From contig JBBSAM010000010.1 of assembly GCA_038252255.1 (NCBI GenBank), positions 75,660-139,659 of the forward strand: a stretch of DNA of 64,000 nucleotides, given 5' to 3'. Position 1 is the first letter of the stretch; the number at the start of each line of letters is the position of its first letter. The stretch is from Chersky-806 sp038252255 (GTDB lineage Bacteria; Actinomycetota; Acidimicrobiia; IMCC26256; JAENVU01). The position numbers and the translations under genes were made by a program. The notes under the pieces were generated by a model, which saw only the letters and a list, made by a program, of their open reading frames with translations, was not told where the DNA came from and searched no databases. This document shows positions 42,505 through 51,167 of this stretch, in pieces.

Positions 42505-43461
42505 TCAGCCCTGGCTTCCGGCGCCCAGCCACGACCGGAGATGCGCCATGCCGCGGTCGATGGCGCTCAGCAGCGCGTGGTGCAGCTCGAGCGAGGCCGA
42601 GGCCAGGACCGCGAGCCCTTCGGCCCGGCTGGATCCGACCGCCGGACGGTCGTCGAGCGGCCCGCCGTCGGCGAGCGTGATGACCCCGCCGGCCTCCTGG
42701 AGGATCAACGCGGCGGCCGCGATGTCATAGGGGAAGTTCGTGCACACCGAACCGTCGCCGACCGCGAGGAACGCGGCCTCGGTCTGGGGGTTCTCGTCCA
42801 GGATGCGGCGCCCCACGTCGACGTAGGCGTCGAGCTGGCCGGTGACGATCCGGGTGATGTTGAACGCGGCCGACCCGAGGTCGAAGTACCCGCCGCGCAT
42901 CCCCGACCGGTCCACCAGCTCCTCGAGCACCACACCCATCGGCAGCGACGGCCGGCCCCGGAGCCCGGCGGTCCAGAACAGCGCGTCGAGATCGGTGTTC
43001 ACAGAGAGCGCGACCGGAAGGGGCGCGCCGTCCGGCGCGAGGGCTTGCATGCCTGCGCCGCGCTCCGCCAGGAATCGTTGGCCGGTCTTCAGCTCGTGCA
43101 CGATGCCGAATGAGACCGCCCCCAGAGTCGCATGCTCGTCGGGAGGCACGACCCCGATCGAGACGCAACAGGACTCGAGCCCGGCCGCCGCGGGGCGCGT
43201 GCCGTCCACCGGGTCGATCACGAGGATGGCGCGCGGGTTCCCGTACCGCACCAGACCACGGTCCTCCGAATAGAAGGCGATGTCGCCCTCGGCGGCGAGC
43301 TCCTGCTCGACGACCGTCTCCGCGATCTCGTCGATCGCCAGCGTTGCATCACCGCCCGGTGCCTCACCCACCTTGACCCGCGCCTCCGCGGTGCCGAGGT
43401 GCGGCGCGACGGCGTCGTGGACCCGCGCCGCGACGGCGACGGCCAGCTCGTGGGGATGCAC
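42505..43461 (-). CDS. Inositol-monophosphatase-family phosphatase
   Basis: 318 residues. Seen: GDATLAIDEIAETVVEQEL, FYSEDRGLVRYG, the metal-binding VIDPVDGTRPAAAG (D-P-V-D-G-T), and a later NFPYDIAAAALILQEAGGVITLADG that corresponds to the family's WD.AA..lv.eAGG. Members act on inositol phosphate, fructose bisphosphate or PAP. Its place after the PIM genes favours an inositol or lipid role, but this is inferred. The only reasonable start is the GTG at 43461, which lies in the stem of the 43459-43514 structure. Confidence 0.85.
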   Translation of the reverse strand: MHPHELAVAVAARVHDAVAPHLGTAEARVKVGEAPGGDATLAIDEIAETVVEQELAAEGDIAFYSEDRGLVRYGNPRAILVIDPVDGTRPAAAGLESCCVSIGVVPPDEHATLGAVSFGIVHELKTGQRFLAERGAGMQALAPDGAPLPVALSVNTDLDALFWTAGLRGRPSLPMGVVLEELVDRSGMRGGYFDLGSAAFNITRIVTGQLDAYVDVGRRILDENPQTEAAFLAVGDGSVCTNFPYDIAAAALILQEAGGVITLADGGPLDDRPAVGSSRAEGLAVLASASLELHHALLSAIDRGMAHLRSWLGAGSQG

Positions 43462-43514
43462 TAGCGCCCGGTCGCTGACCGGCTAGTGCCGAACGTCACC
43501 TGACACGGCACTAG
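43459..43514 (-). promoter_or_regulatory. Mutually exclusive hairpins between pimA and the phosphatase gene
   Basis: CACTAG at 43459, CTAGTG at 43483 and CACTAG at 43509 give two competing stems. CTAGTGCCG (43483-43491) pairs perfectly with CGGCACTAG (43506-43514), which covers the pimA stop. The same middle segment can pair with CACTAGC (43459-43465), which covers the GTG start, helped by an inner CGGTC/GACCG stem. This layout could couple translation of the two genes. Confidence 0.6.
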
Positions 43515-44593
43515 GTCGCAACGGCGATCGCGGTCTCGTACACGGGGACGTACCGCTCGGCGAGCCGGGCGAGCGAGAAGTCGGGGACCCGCTGGTCGCC
43601 CGCCTCGATCAGCTCGCCGCGCAGCCCGTCGGCGTCCAGGAGCCGGCGGAGCCCGGCGCGCAGGGCCTCGGGGTCACCCGGCGGCACGAGCAGCGCTTCG
43701 CGGTCGGGACGGGCGACGTTGGCATAGCCGGGGATGTCGGACGCGAGCACCGCGGTCCCCGCGGCCATCGCCTCGAGCAGGACGATCCCGAACGACTCCT
43801 GGCCGAGCGAGGGGGCACAGAAGATGGTGGCCGCCTTGAGTCGTGCCGCCTTCTCGTCATCGGTGATGCGGCCGAGCCACACGACGTTCGGCGTGCGGCG
43901 CTCGCGCAGGGCCTGCGTGTCCGGTCCGTCGCTCGCGACCCAGAGCACCGCATCGCGGTCGAGGCCCGCCCACGCGTCGAGCAGCACACCGAGGCCCTTG
44001 CGCGGCTCGTGACGACCGAGGAACAGCACCGCGGGCCGCGTGGTCGGCACCGGATCCGCCTTCTGGAAGCGATCGAGGTCCACTCCGTTCGGCAACACGA
44101 TGTACGAGCCGCCGAGTGCCTCTTCGGCCATCCGGCGCGCGTCGGCCGAGACCGCGGTCCGGATCGTGAGCTGGCGCGCCGCGCTCACCGCCACCTTCTT
44201 CAGGGCTCGGTACGCCGGGTGGCCGTCTTCGCCGGCGGCGTGGAACGTTCCGACCTTCGCCCCGGCCGCGCCGAGGAGCGCGGCGCTCGTGGGTCCGGGG
44301 ACGAGCGGCTCGTGCAGGTGCATGACGTCGGGCTGGAAGGTGCGCAGCGCCTCGAGCGTCCGCTCCGACGCCAGCTTCTGCGCCCTCGCCATCGGCGAGA
44401 TCGAGCCGTTGCTCACGAACCGGACGCTCGGGCCGACCGTGGTCACCCCCGGCTCGGGCGGCGGACCGTCGCACGGTCCGATGACCCGGGCGTCGACGCC
44501 GATCAGGCGCAGGGCGCGGGCGAGCCCCAGCACTTGGCCCTGCACCCCACCCGGCGCCGACAGTGAGTACGGCGAGACGATCGAGACCTTCAT
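43511..44593 (-). CDS. pimA: Phosphatidyl-myo-inositol mannosyltransferase PimA-like
   Basis: GT4 glycosyltransferase of 360 residues that adds the first mannose to phosphatidylinositol at the inner leaflet. Seen: MKVSIVSPYSLSAPGGVQGQVLGLARAL (GGVQ.. donor/acceptor loop), DVMHLHEPLVPG, GTFHA, LPNGVDLDRF, FLGRHEPRKGLGVLLDA, and the nucleotide-sugar motif ESFGIVLLEAMAAGTAVLASD (E-x7-E). The ATG at 44593 overlaps the acyltransferase stop (ATGA). The neighbours pgsA and the acyltransferase form the same set as in mycobacteria. Confidence 0.92.
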   Translation of the reverse strand: MKVSIVSPYSLSAPGGVQGQVLGLARALRLIGVDARVIGPCDGPPPEPGVTTVGPSVRFVSNGSISPMARAQKLASERTLEALRTFQPDVMHLHEPLVPGPTSAALLGAAGAKVGTFHAAGEDGHPAYRALKKVAVSAARQLTIRTAVSADARRMAEEALGGSYIVLPNGVDLDRFQKADPVPTTRPAVLFLGRHEPRKGLGVLLDAWAGLDRDAVLWVASDGPDTQALRERRTPNVVWLGRITDDEKAARLKAATIFCAPSLGQESFGIVLLEAMAAGTAVLASDIPGYANVARPDREALLVPPGDPEALRAGLRRLLDADGLRGELIEAGDQRVPDFSLARLAERYVPVYETAIAVAT

Positions 44594-45489
44594 GGTGCGA
44601 GGTCGCCCGGCGCGTCCGACGGCCAGTTCGGCTGCATCAAGTGCCACTGCTCGGGGGCCATGCGGATGAGCTCCTCGAAACGGCGGGCGAGGTCCTGGGT
44701 GATCCGACCGACATCGTCGCGCAGGCGGCCCTCGCGCTCCACGACCACCGGTGGGCCGATCTTCGCATAGTGCCCACCCCGGGGCCGGAAGTAGACGCCG
44801 GCCGGGATGAGCGGCGCTCCCGTCCGGATCGCGAGCGTCGCCGGCCCACCCGGCAGCGTCGTGCCCTCCCCGAAGAAGTCGACCGCGACCCCGTCGCCCG
44901 CCAGGTCACGGTCGCAGAGCAGGCAGACGATCCGGTTGGCCTTGAGCGCGCGCAGCACCGCCGCGCCGGCATCCGGCCCGAGCGGGACCACCTCCATGCC
45001 GATCGCCTCGCGCACGCTCGCGAACCACTCGAAGAGCTCGATCGGCTCCACCGGCTCGACCACCACCGTCGGCGCGACGCCGCGCCCGGCCAGCCACGTT
45101 GCCGCGAAGTCGAAGCCACCCAGGTGCGGCAGGGCGAGGATGACACCCGACCCGGCCGCGAGGCCGGTCTCGATGTGCTCCCAGCCCGCCGCCTCGAAGC
45201 GGGACTCGACCGACTCCCGGGCGTCGCGCGGAAGCCGGAACAGCTCGAGCCAGTAACGGCCGTACGACGCGAACGTGTCCGAGACCGCGCGGTCCAGCGC
45301 TCGCCCCTGCAGCCGGCCGCCTGTCGCGCGCTGCAGGTTGCGGGCCACGAGCTCGCGGCGCCCGCCGAGGAGAGGAGCGATGCCGCGGGCGATGCCTTCG
45401 GCCAACGGCGTACCGATCCGCTCGGGTATCGAGTTCGCGACGATCGCCGCGCCGCGATAGGCGAGGTACGACGCGCGATCGGCCATCAC
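44590..45489 (-). CDS. PIM acyltransferase-like (lysophospholipid/lauroyl acyltransferase family)
   Basis: 299 residues of the LpxL/HtrB family. Seen: GRYWLELFRLP, the catalytic HLGGFDFAATWLAGRG region (H-x4-D type), CLLCDRDLAGDGVAVDFFGEGTTLPGGPATLAIRTGAPLIP, and the C-terminal EQWHLMQPNW. Between pgsA and pimA this gene is the mycobacterial PatA-type acyltransferase, which palmitoylates PIM1/PIM2. Starts at GTG 45489 or ATG 45486 are equally likely. Confidence 0.9.
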   Translation of the reverse strand: MMADRASYLAYRGAAIVANSIPERIGTPLAEGIARGIAPLLGGRRELVARNLQRATGGRLQGRALDRAVSDTFASYGRYWLELFRLPRDARESVESRFEAAGWEHIETGLAAGSGVILALPHLGGFDFAATWLAGRGVAPTVVVEPVEPIELFEWFASVREAIGMEVVPLGPDAGAAVLRALKANRIVCLLCDRDLAGDGVAVDFFGEGTTLPGGPATLAIRTGAPLIPAGVYFRPRGGHYAKIGPPVVVEREGRLRDDVGRITQDLARRFEELIRMAPEQWHLMQPNWPSDAPGDLAP

Positions 45490-45512
45490 CGGTCGCGAGA
45501 CGGAAGCGGAGG

Positions 45513-46256
45513 TCAGGGCCGGCTACGTCGTGCGGCGCGGGCCTGGCGTCGAGCTTCCCGGCGCGCGTCGGGCCGGCGCTGCTCCCGCCAGCGAGCCAGC
45601 ATCGGCAGGCGGTCGTCGGTGGCGCCGCTCATCCCGGTGAGTCGACGGTGGCGCGCCTCGAAGAGCCGCGGCCGGGCCGGGAGGTCGGACGCCTGACGCC
45701 ACACCTTCACGAACCGCTGCACCGCGGTGATCGCGGTCAGGACGACCATCACCCAGAGGACCGGGACGAGGATGTGGAAGCAGAGGCCGATGCCGAGCAG
45801 CACCATCCGCTCGGCCCGTTCCATCAGGCCGCCGCGAGCGTCGTAGCCCAGCCCCTCGGCGCGGGCCCGCTCGTACGACACGAGCATCGAGAGCGCGACC
45901 GCGGCAAAGGCGAGGAGCGCCAGGTGGGGGCTCTCACCGGCGAGGTACCAGGCGACACCGCCGAGGACGACCGCGTCGGAGACCCGGTCCGTGACGGAGT
46001 CGAAGAACGCGCCGCGCGGGCTCGCCTGACCGCTGCGCCGCGCGACCGCGCCGTCGAGCAGATCGACGAACCCGCTGGCGATGAGACCGAGCACGGCCCA
46101 GCGCAGCTCGCCCACCCCGATGAGGAAGGCGGTGACCACCGAGAAGACCAGACCGATGACCGTGAGGGCGTTGGCGCTGATCCCGGCGCGCTCCAGGCCC
46201 CGACCGATGGGGGCGAGACCCTGGGAGACCCGGGTCCGCAGACGTCCGTCGAGCAT
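45513..46256 (-). CDS. pgsA: CDP-alcohol phosphatidyltransferase (phosphatidylinositol-phosphate synthase type)
   Basis: 247 residues. The family signature is complete in DLLDGAVARRSGQASPRGAFFDSVTDRVSD (D-x2-DG-x2-AR-x8-G-x3-D-x3-D). Several membrane segments are predicted (ALTVIGLVFSVVTAFLIGVG, AVVLGGVAWYLAG, HILVPVLWVMVVLTAITAV) and the C-terminus is Arg-rich. With the acyltransferase and pimA behind it, the product is expected to be phosphatidylinositol phosphate, the precursor of PIMs. The ATG at 46256 has AGGGAGCGAGG upstream. Confidence 0.92.
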   Translation of the reverse strand: MLDGRLRTRVSQGLAPIGRGLERAGISANALTVIGLVFSVVTAFLIGVGELRWAVLGLIASGFVDLLDGAVARRSGQASPRGAFFDSVTDRVSDAVVLGGVAWYLAGESPHLALLAFAAVALSMLVSYERARAEGLGYDARGGLMERAERMVLLGIGLCFHILVPVLWVMVVLTAITAVQRFVKVWRQASDLPARPRLFEARHRRLTGMSGATDDRLPMLARWREQRRPDARREARRQARAARRSRP

Positions 46257-46458
46257 GCCTCGCTCGCTCCCTTTCGTCCGGTGCTGGCGTGCGATCGTGC
46301 GGGCGGGCTCGGGCGGGGTTGCTGCGTTCCGGCTGTCCGCCGGCTGCTTGCTGCCAACCGTTCGCGCGCTCGCGACTGTTGAACAAACGTACCACGCAGC
46401 CTTTCCTGTTCCCGGACATCTCAACCCCGGTTCCGAGGCTCCCGGCCGGATCCACCTG

Positions 46459-46487
46459 GTGTTCGCGGCGCGTTCGCTGCGTACAAT
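46459..46487 (+). promoter_or_regulatory. Possible promoter in the pgsA / EF-G2 divergent gap
   Basis: TACAAT (46482-46487) matches a sigma-70-type -10 at five of six positions, 57 bp before the GTG of the EF-G2 gene. The region 17 bases upstream (TGTTCG) is a poor -35. The rest of the 287-bp divergent gap (46257-46543) shows nothing clear. Confidence 0.35.
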
Positions 46488-46543
46488 CGCGGCTCCGACG
46501 GGCTGGGAGGCCAGCGTGATCGGCCGAAGAGCGGGGGTCGTGA

Positions 46544-48562
46544 GTGAAGACGTTTCCGACCGCGAGAATCCGCAACGTGGCGCTGGTGGGCCACGGCGGA
46601 GCCGGCAAGACGACGCTCGCCGAAGCGCTCCTGTTCGCAGCCGGAGCCATCCCCCGCACCGGCCGGGTCGAGGACGGGAACACCGTCTGCGACTTCGACC
46701 CGGAGGAAGCGCGCCGGCGCATCTCGGTCTCCCTCGCGCTCGCCCCGTTCGAGGTGGACGGGCACAAGGTCAACCTGATCGACACGCCGGGCTACGCGGA
46801 CTTCGTCGGTGACGTCGCCGCCGCACTCCGCGCGGTCGACCTCGTCGTGTGTGTCGTCTCGGCGGTCGAAGGCGTCGAGGTGCAGACCGAGGTCACCTGG
46901 AAGATGGCCGAGGAGCGCGGCATCCCGCGCGTCATCTTCATCAACAAGCTCGACCGCGAACGCGCGTCGTTCCAACGCACGCTCGACCAGCTGAAGGACC
47001 GCTTCGGCGCGGGGGTCGCCCCCCTCGAGCTCCCGATCGGAGAGGAGGCCGAGTTCCGCGGAGTCGTCGATCTTCTGACCGACACCGCGATGATGTACGA
47101 CGGCTCCTCGCCCGAGGGCACCCAGGGCCCGGTACCGGCGGACATGGAAGCAGAGGAGCACTCGACCCACGACGCGCTGATCGAAGGCATCGTCGTCGCC
47201 GACGACGACCTCACCGAGCGCTATCTCGCCGACGAGGCGATCGAGCCCAAGGAGCTCGCGCACGCGCTGGCCAAGGGCATCGACGACGCGACGGTGTTCC
47301 CGGTCCTCTGCGGGAGCGCGGCCCGGCTCATCGGCGTCGACCGGCTCGCCCGGTTCATCGTCGAGGAGGGACCCGCCCCGCACGTGCACAACGAGGACGG
47401 TGCGCCGGCCGCGTTCGTCTTCAAGACGCTGGTCGACCCCTACGTCGGGCGCGTGAACCTGTTCAAGGTGCTGCAGGGCGCCGTGAAAGCCGACGCGAGC
47501 CTGCTCAACGGCCGGACGATGACCGAGGAGCGGCTGCATCAGGTCACCACGATCCGTGGCAAGGAGCAGGAGCCGACGAGCGAGGTGCCGGCCGGCGACA
47601 TCGCAGCCGTCGCCAAGCTCGGCGACACGACCACGGGCGATGTGCTCGCGGTGCGCGGCACGCAGATCGAGGTCGAGCCGTTCGTCCTCCCGACACCCGT
47701 GCTGTCCACCGCGATCCACGCGAAGTCGAAGGGCGACGAGGACAAGCTCGCCAACGCGCTGCACCGGCTCGAGGACGAGGACCCTGTGCTGCAGCTCGAC
47801 CGCAACGCCGAGACGCATCAGACGCTGCTCTCGGGCATGGGCGAGACCCATCTCTCGATCGCGCTCGAGCGGCTCGCCCGCAAGTTCGGCGTCGAGGTCG
47901 AGACGGAGGACGTGAAGGTCCCCTACCGCGAGACGATCAGCGGGACCGCGGAAGCCGAGGGCAAGCTCAAGAAGCAGACCGGCGGCCACGGCCAGTTCGC
48001 GATCGCGTGGCTACGGGTGGAGCCCACCGAGCGCGGCGCGGGCTTCGAGTTCCACGACGCGATCGTCGGCGGGGTGATCCCACGCCAGTACATCCCGGCG
48101 GTGGAGAAGGGCATCCACGAGACGATCGAACGCGGGGGCGCGCTCGGCTACCCGGTGGTGGACGTGTCGGTCACGTGCTTCGACGGCAAGCATCACCCGG
48201 TGGACAGCTCGGAGATGGCGTTCAAGACCGCCGCGTCACATGGCTTCAAGGAGGCCCTGGCGAAAGCGGGCCCGATCCTGCTCGAGCCGATCAGCGAGCT
48301 CGTGGTCACGGTCCCGGAGGCCAGCCAGGGCGACATCATGGGCGACCTCAATTCGAAGCGCGGCCGTATCCAGGGCAGCGCCTCGGTCGGCGACGGTGAG
48401 GTCGAGATCGTCGCGATGGTGCCGACGTCCGAGATCCTCCGCTATGCCATCGACCTGCGCTCGATGACCCACGGGCGCGGGCGGTTCTCGGTCACGCACT
48501 CCCACTACGACCCGGTGCCCGGCCACGTCGCCGACCGGATCGTCGCGGCGGCCGGCGTCTGA
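46544..48562 (+). CDS. Elongation factor G-like protein (EF-G2 type)
   Basis: 672-residue translational GTPase paralogue. Seen: P-loop GHGGAGKTT (residues 16-24), DTPGYADF as G3, INKLDR as G4, a domain II with FKTLVDPYVGRVNLFKV, and domains IV-V (KKQTGGHGQFAIAWLRVEP; ELVVTVPEASQGDIMGDLNSKRGRI). Canonical EF-G has DTPGH; the His that activates water for GTP hydrolysis is Tyr here, as in the mycobacterial FusA2 group. It therefore probably is not the main translocase and may act in ribosome rescue or recycling. Its main copy must be elsewhere. The GTG start has a G-rich stretch upstream. Confidence 0.9.
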   Translation: MKTFPTARIRNVALVGHGGAGKTTLAEALLFAAGAIPRTGRVEDGNTVCDFDPEEARRRISVSLALAPFEVDGHKVNLIDTPGYADFVGDVAAALRAVDLVVCVVSAVEGVEVQTEVTWKMAEERGIPRVIFINKLDRERASFQRTLDQLKDRFGAGVAPLELPIGEEAEFRGVVDLLTDTAMMYDGSSPEGTQGPVPADMEAEEHSTHDALIEGIVVADDDLTERYLADEAIEPKELAHALAKGIDDATVFPVLCGSAARLIGVDRLARFIVEEGPAPHVHNEDGAPAAFVFKTLVDPYVGRVNLFKVLQGAVKADASLLNGRTMTEERLHQVTTIRGKEQEPTSEVPAGDIAAVAKLGDTTTGDVLAVRGTQIEVEPFVLPTPVLSTAIHAKSKGDEDKLANALHRLEDEDPVLQLDRNAETHQTLLSGMGETHLSIALERLARKFGVEVETEDVKVPYRETISGTAEAEGKLKKQTGGHGQFAIAWLRVEPTERGAGFEFHDAIVGGVIPRQYIPAVEKGIHETIERGGALGYPVVDVSVTCFDGKHHPVDSSEMAFKTAASHGFKEALAKAGPILLEPISELVVTVPEASQGDIMGDLNSKRGRIQGSASVGDGEVEIVAMVPTSEILRYAIDLRSMTHGRGRFSVTHSHYDPVPGHVADRIVAAAGV

Positions 48563-48598
48563 CCGGCGCGTAGGCTTCCGCCCAGAGCGGAGGCAGGT

Positions 48599-50104
48599 AT
48601 GGGCAGCACGCCCGGTTCGGGGACACCGGAGCAACCCGAGACAGTCGACCTCGTCGACCCGACCGTCACGCGCGGGTCCGGTCGGCGACGGCGACCCCGC
48701 GGACAGATCGTCGGCGCGCTGATCGGGGCCGCGGTGCTCATCGCCGGCGGCATCGCCGTGGCGGTAGCGGCGAACGACGACGACCCGGGCACCGAGGCGG
48801 TCAACACCTTCGCCCCCGACGTGACCGTCGGCGACGCGAACCTCGTGGTGCTCGCCACCACGTTCGACCCCCAGGGCGCACGCAATCTCGTCCCCCCGTC
48901 GTTGGTCACCACCCTCGGAGACGTTCCCGGGGTCAAAGCGGCCGAGGGTGTGCTGCGGAGCAATGTCGCGATGCACGATATGAACGGGAAGACGCTCGGG
49001 CACGGCCAGTCGACGATCGCGCTCTCGTGGAACGGCACCGACGGGCTCGAGCTCCGAGAGGGCCGGCCGCCGAAGCAGACCGGCGAGGTCGCGATCGACG
49101 TCGGCACCCTGGCCGAGCACGGCTTGGGAGTTGGCGACGAGGTGGGGGTGGACCGCTACGGCGGGGGCGCGAGCTACCAGCTGAACCCGGACGGCACGAA
49201 GGTCTACTCGTACGGTGGCGGCGAGGGAGAGCCGGCGAAGATCGTCGGTGCATTCGCCGTCGCCGGCGGCGATGCCGGGGTGCCCGGTGTCGCGCTCACC
49301 GCCTTCGACGCGAACACACTGCTCGGGATCTCGCACGCTACGCAGCCCGGCTTCGATCGTGCCGACCTCATCGCGGCCGACGGCGCGGATCTCGCGCAAG
49401 TGCTCACCGACGTGACCGCAGCGCTCCCGGCTGGGTTCCAGGTCGTCCCCGCGAGCGAGCTCGGTACCCACGAGCAGCTGCGTGCCGAGCTCGAGATCCA
49501 ACGGGCGTTCTTCGACCTGCTCAGCCTGGACGAGCCGACACGCAATGCGGCCGTTGAAGGTGCAGACCACGCGTCACCCGAGGTCCGGGCCGAAGGTAAC
49601 CGCACCTTCCAGCGCTACCTCAGCCAGCTCGTGAACGTCGAGTTCCGGGTGCAGCGGGTGAGCTTCCTCGACGCCGACCACGCCAACCTCGTCTTCATGA
49701 CGTACTACGGCGGCGCGCCCTCGCCCGTGCTCACCCAGCCCTTCGACGCCCACGCAGTGCGGGTCGACGGTCGGTGGAAGGTGTCGAGCTCCACGGTGTG
49801 CACGCTGACCCTGCTCGGCGGGGCGCCGTGCATCCCGCAGCCGGGGCAGGCGATCGAACCGCCGCCGGGCTGGGAGCTGCCGGAGACCCAACCGTCGCTG
49901 GTCGACGCGTTCACGCGATTGAGCAGGCCGGACGTGACCGTCGTGGTCAGCGGGGTGCGGCTCGTCGACTCCGATCACGGCGAGGTCTTCTACAGCGTGA
50001 CCGCACCGAAGCAGCCGGGGCTCGAGACTCCCTATCCGCTCATCGCCCGGGCGACGCGCCTCGCCGGACGATGGGAGCCGGAGACTCCCGTGCTGCAGGG
50101 CTAG
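48599..50104 (+). CDS. Exported 501-residue protein with MacB-PCD-like ectodomain
   Basis: Not recognised as a known family. An acidic/Arg-rich start and one membrane segment (IVGALIGAAVLIAGGIAVAVAA, about residues 37-58) place the rest outside. Residues about 75-290 resemble the periplasmic core of FtsX/MacB permeases (LREGRPPKQTGEVAIDVGTLAEHGLGVGDEV is the 'ordGRlPtapgEVvld' pattern; then KIVGAFAVAG). Residues about 300-430 are helical and then NTF2/low-affinity-binding-like (RVDGRWKVSSSTVCTLTLLGG). No permease helices follow, which is odd for such a core. The short gap of 36 bp after EF-G2 suggests one transcript. Its stop overlaps the opposite gene's stop in CTAG. Confidence 0.7.
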   Translation: MGSTPGSGTPEQPETVDLVDPTVTRGSGRRRRPRGQIVGALIGAAVLIAGGIAVAVAANDDDPGTEAVNTFAPDVTVGDANLVVLATTFDPQGARNLVPPSLVTTLGDVPGVKAAEGVLRSNVAMHDMNGKTLGHGQSTIALSWNGTDGLELREGRPPKQTGEVAIDVGTLAEHGLGVGDEVGVDRYGGGASYQLNPDGTKVYSYGGGEGEPAKIVGAFAVAGGDAGVPGVALTAFDANTLLGISHATQPGFDRADLIAADGADLAQVLTDVTAALPAGFQVVPASELGTHEQLRAELEIQRAFFDLLSLDEPTRNAAVEGADHASPEVRAEGNRTFQRYLSQLVNVEFRVQRVSFLDADHANLVFMTYYGGAPSPVLTQPFDAHAVRVDGRWKVSSSTVCTLTLLGGAPCIPQPGQAIEPPPGWELPETQPSLVDAFTRLSRPDVTVVVSGVRLVDSDHGEVFYSVTAPKQPGLETPYPLIARATRLAGRWEPETPVLQG

Positions 50105-50634
50105 GTCGCGCCGTTGTCGGTCGCGAGGCCGTACTGCGACCAGTCCTCCGGGTTGTTCTCGGTGTACTCGCCGATCACGTGCCCGTCGACCCCGTCACAC
50201 TCGACGAGGCCGCGCAGGCTCGGCGGCTCGTCGGCGCTGTAGAGCAGGATCCGCCACGCGGGGCGGCTGCGCAGTCCGTACCAGGCGAGCTGGGCCGACG
50301 CGTGACCGACCGGGAAGCCGACCGTGCGAGTTGCGATGATGAGCGCTTCCGTCTCGTCGACCTTGAGCTGCCAGGCCGCGAGGAAGTGGTAGCCACCGAT
50401 CACGCCGAGCAGCACGCCGACCGCGAGGACCCCCCGGTTCGAGCTCTGCGTCCACTGCGCGAGGCACGTGACCGCGAGCACGAGGTAGATCGTGCCGGCG
50501 ACGCGGCGCTTGGCCACGTCCGGGAACACCGTGGGGCCGACGAAGCCGGTGACGTCGAGGTCGGCCGGCAGCTCGTCGGTCTTCGGCTCCGCCGGCTGGT
50601 CGTCGCCCGGTTCCCCCGCGCTCGTCTCGGTCAC
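50101..50634 (-). CDS. Small membrane protein, unknown function
   Basis: 177 residues with two adjacent membrane segments (IYLVLAVTCLAQWTQ and VLAVGVLLGVIGGYHFLAAW), a Glu/Pro/Asp-rich N-terminus, and a soluble C-terminal part (ALIIATRTVGFPVGHASAQLAWYGLRSRPAWRILLYSADEPPSLRGLVECDGVDGHVIGEYTENNPEDW). The C-terminal pattern is conserved in position next to the HIT/thrS genes of several actinobacteria as I remember them, but I cannot confirm it here. Its GTG start lies 25 bp beyond the HIT stop side. Confidence 0.65.
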   Translation of the reverse strand: MTETSAGEPGDDQPAEPKTDELPADLDVTGFVGPTVFPDVAKRRVAGTIYLVLAVTCLAQWTQSSNRGVLAVGVLLGVIGGYHFLAAWQLKVDETEALIIATRTVGFPVGHASAQLAWYGLRSRPAWRILLYSADEPPSLRGLVECDGVDGHVIGEYTENNPEDWSQYGLATDNGAT

Positions 50635-50659
50635 GGCGCGAACCCTACCGACCCGCTCG

Positions 50660-51157
50660 TCACGCCGGCCAAGCGGCCCGCAGCTTCTCGTAGCTCGCGC
50701 GCAGGCTCTCGGGCAGCACCCGGGTCTCCGCGACGGAGGTCATGAAGTTCGTGTCGCCGTCCCAACGGGGCAGCGCGTGCGCATGGACATGGCGGGGCAC
50801 CCCCGCGCCGGCCGCCCGCCCGACGTTCATGCCGACGTTGATGCCGCCGGGTTGGTACGCATCGGTCAGCGCTCGGCTCGCCCGCTGGATCGCGAGCATG
50901 AGGTCGGTCGCCTCATCCGGGGTCAGGTCGACCAGCGTCGCCTCGTGGCGCAGCGGAGCGACGAGCACGTGACCGGACGTGTAGGGGTACGCGTTCATCA
51001 GCGTGAAGGTCGAGGCCGTGCGCTCGAGGATCATCGCTTCGCGGTCGTCGAGACCTGGCAACACGCAGAAGAAGCACTCGTCGGGCTCGGGACGCGCGGC
51101 CACACCTTCGATGTACTCGGTCCGCCACCCGGCCCACAGGTGGTCCAGGCCGGTCAT
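50660..51157 (-). CDS. HIT-family hydrolase/phosphorylase
   Basis: 165 residues with the histidine triad HVHAHALPRW (H-x-H-x-H) near residue 125 and CFFCVLPGLDD.. at the N-terminus, the latter giving a CxxC metal or structural pair. The neighbouring thrS and the mycobacterial order place it with the Ap4A-phosphorylase group (Rv2613c type), which breaks down diadenosine polyphosphates. It starts 10 bases after the thrS stop and is probably co-transcribed with it. Confidence 0.92.
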   Translation of the reverse strand: MTGLDHLWAGWRTEYIEGVAARPEPDECFFCVLPGLDDREAMILERTASTFTLMNAYPYTSGHVLVAPLRHEATLVDLTPDEATDLMLAIQRASRALTDAYQPGGINVGMNVGRAAGAGVPRHVHAHALPRWDGDTNFMTSVAETRVLPESLRASYEKLRAAWPA

Positions 51158-51167
51158 CGGTTGGCCG

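Noticed and set aside
45934..46785. Minus-strand frame crossing the pgsA/EF-G2 gap
   Set aside because: Out-of-frame with both real genes and without a ribosome site or known domain.
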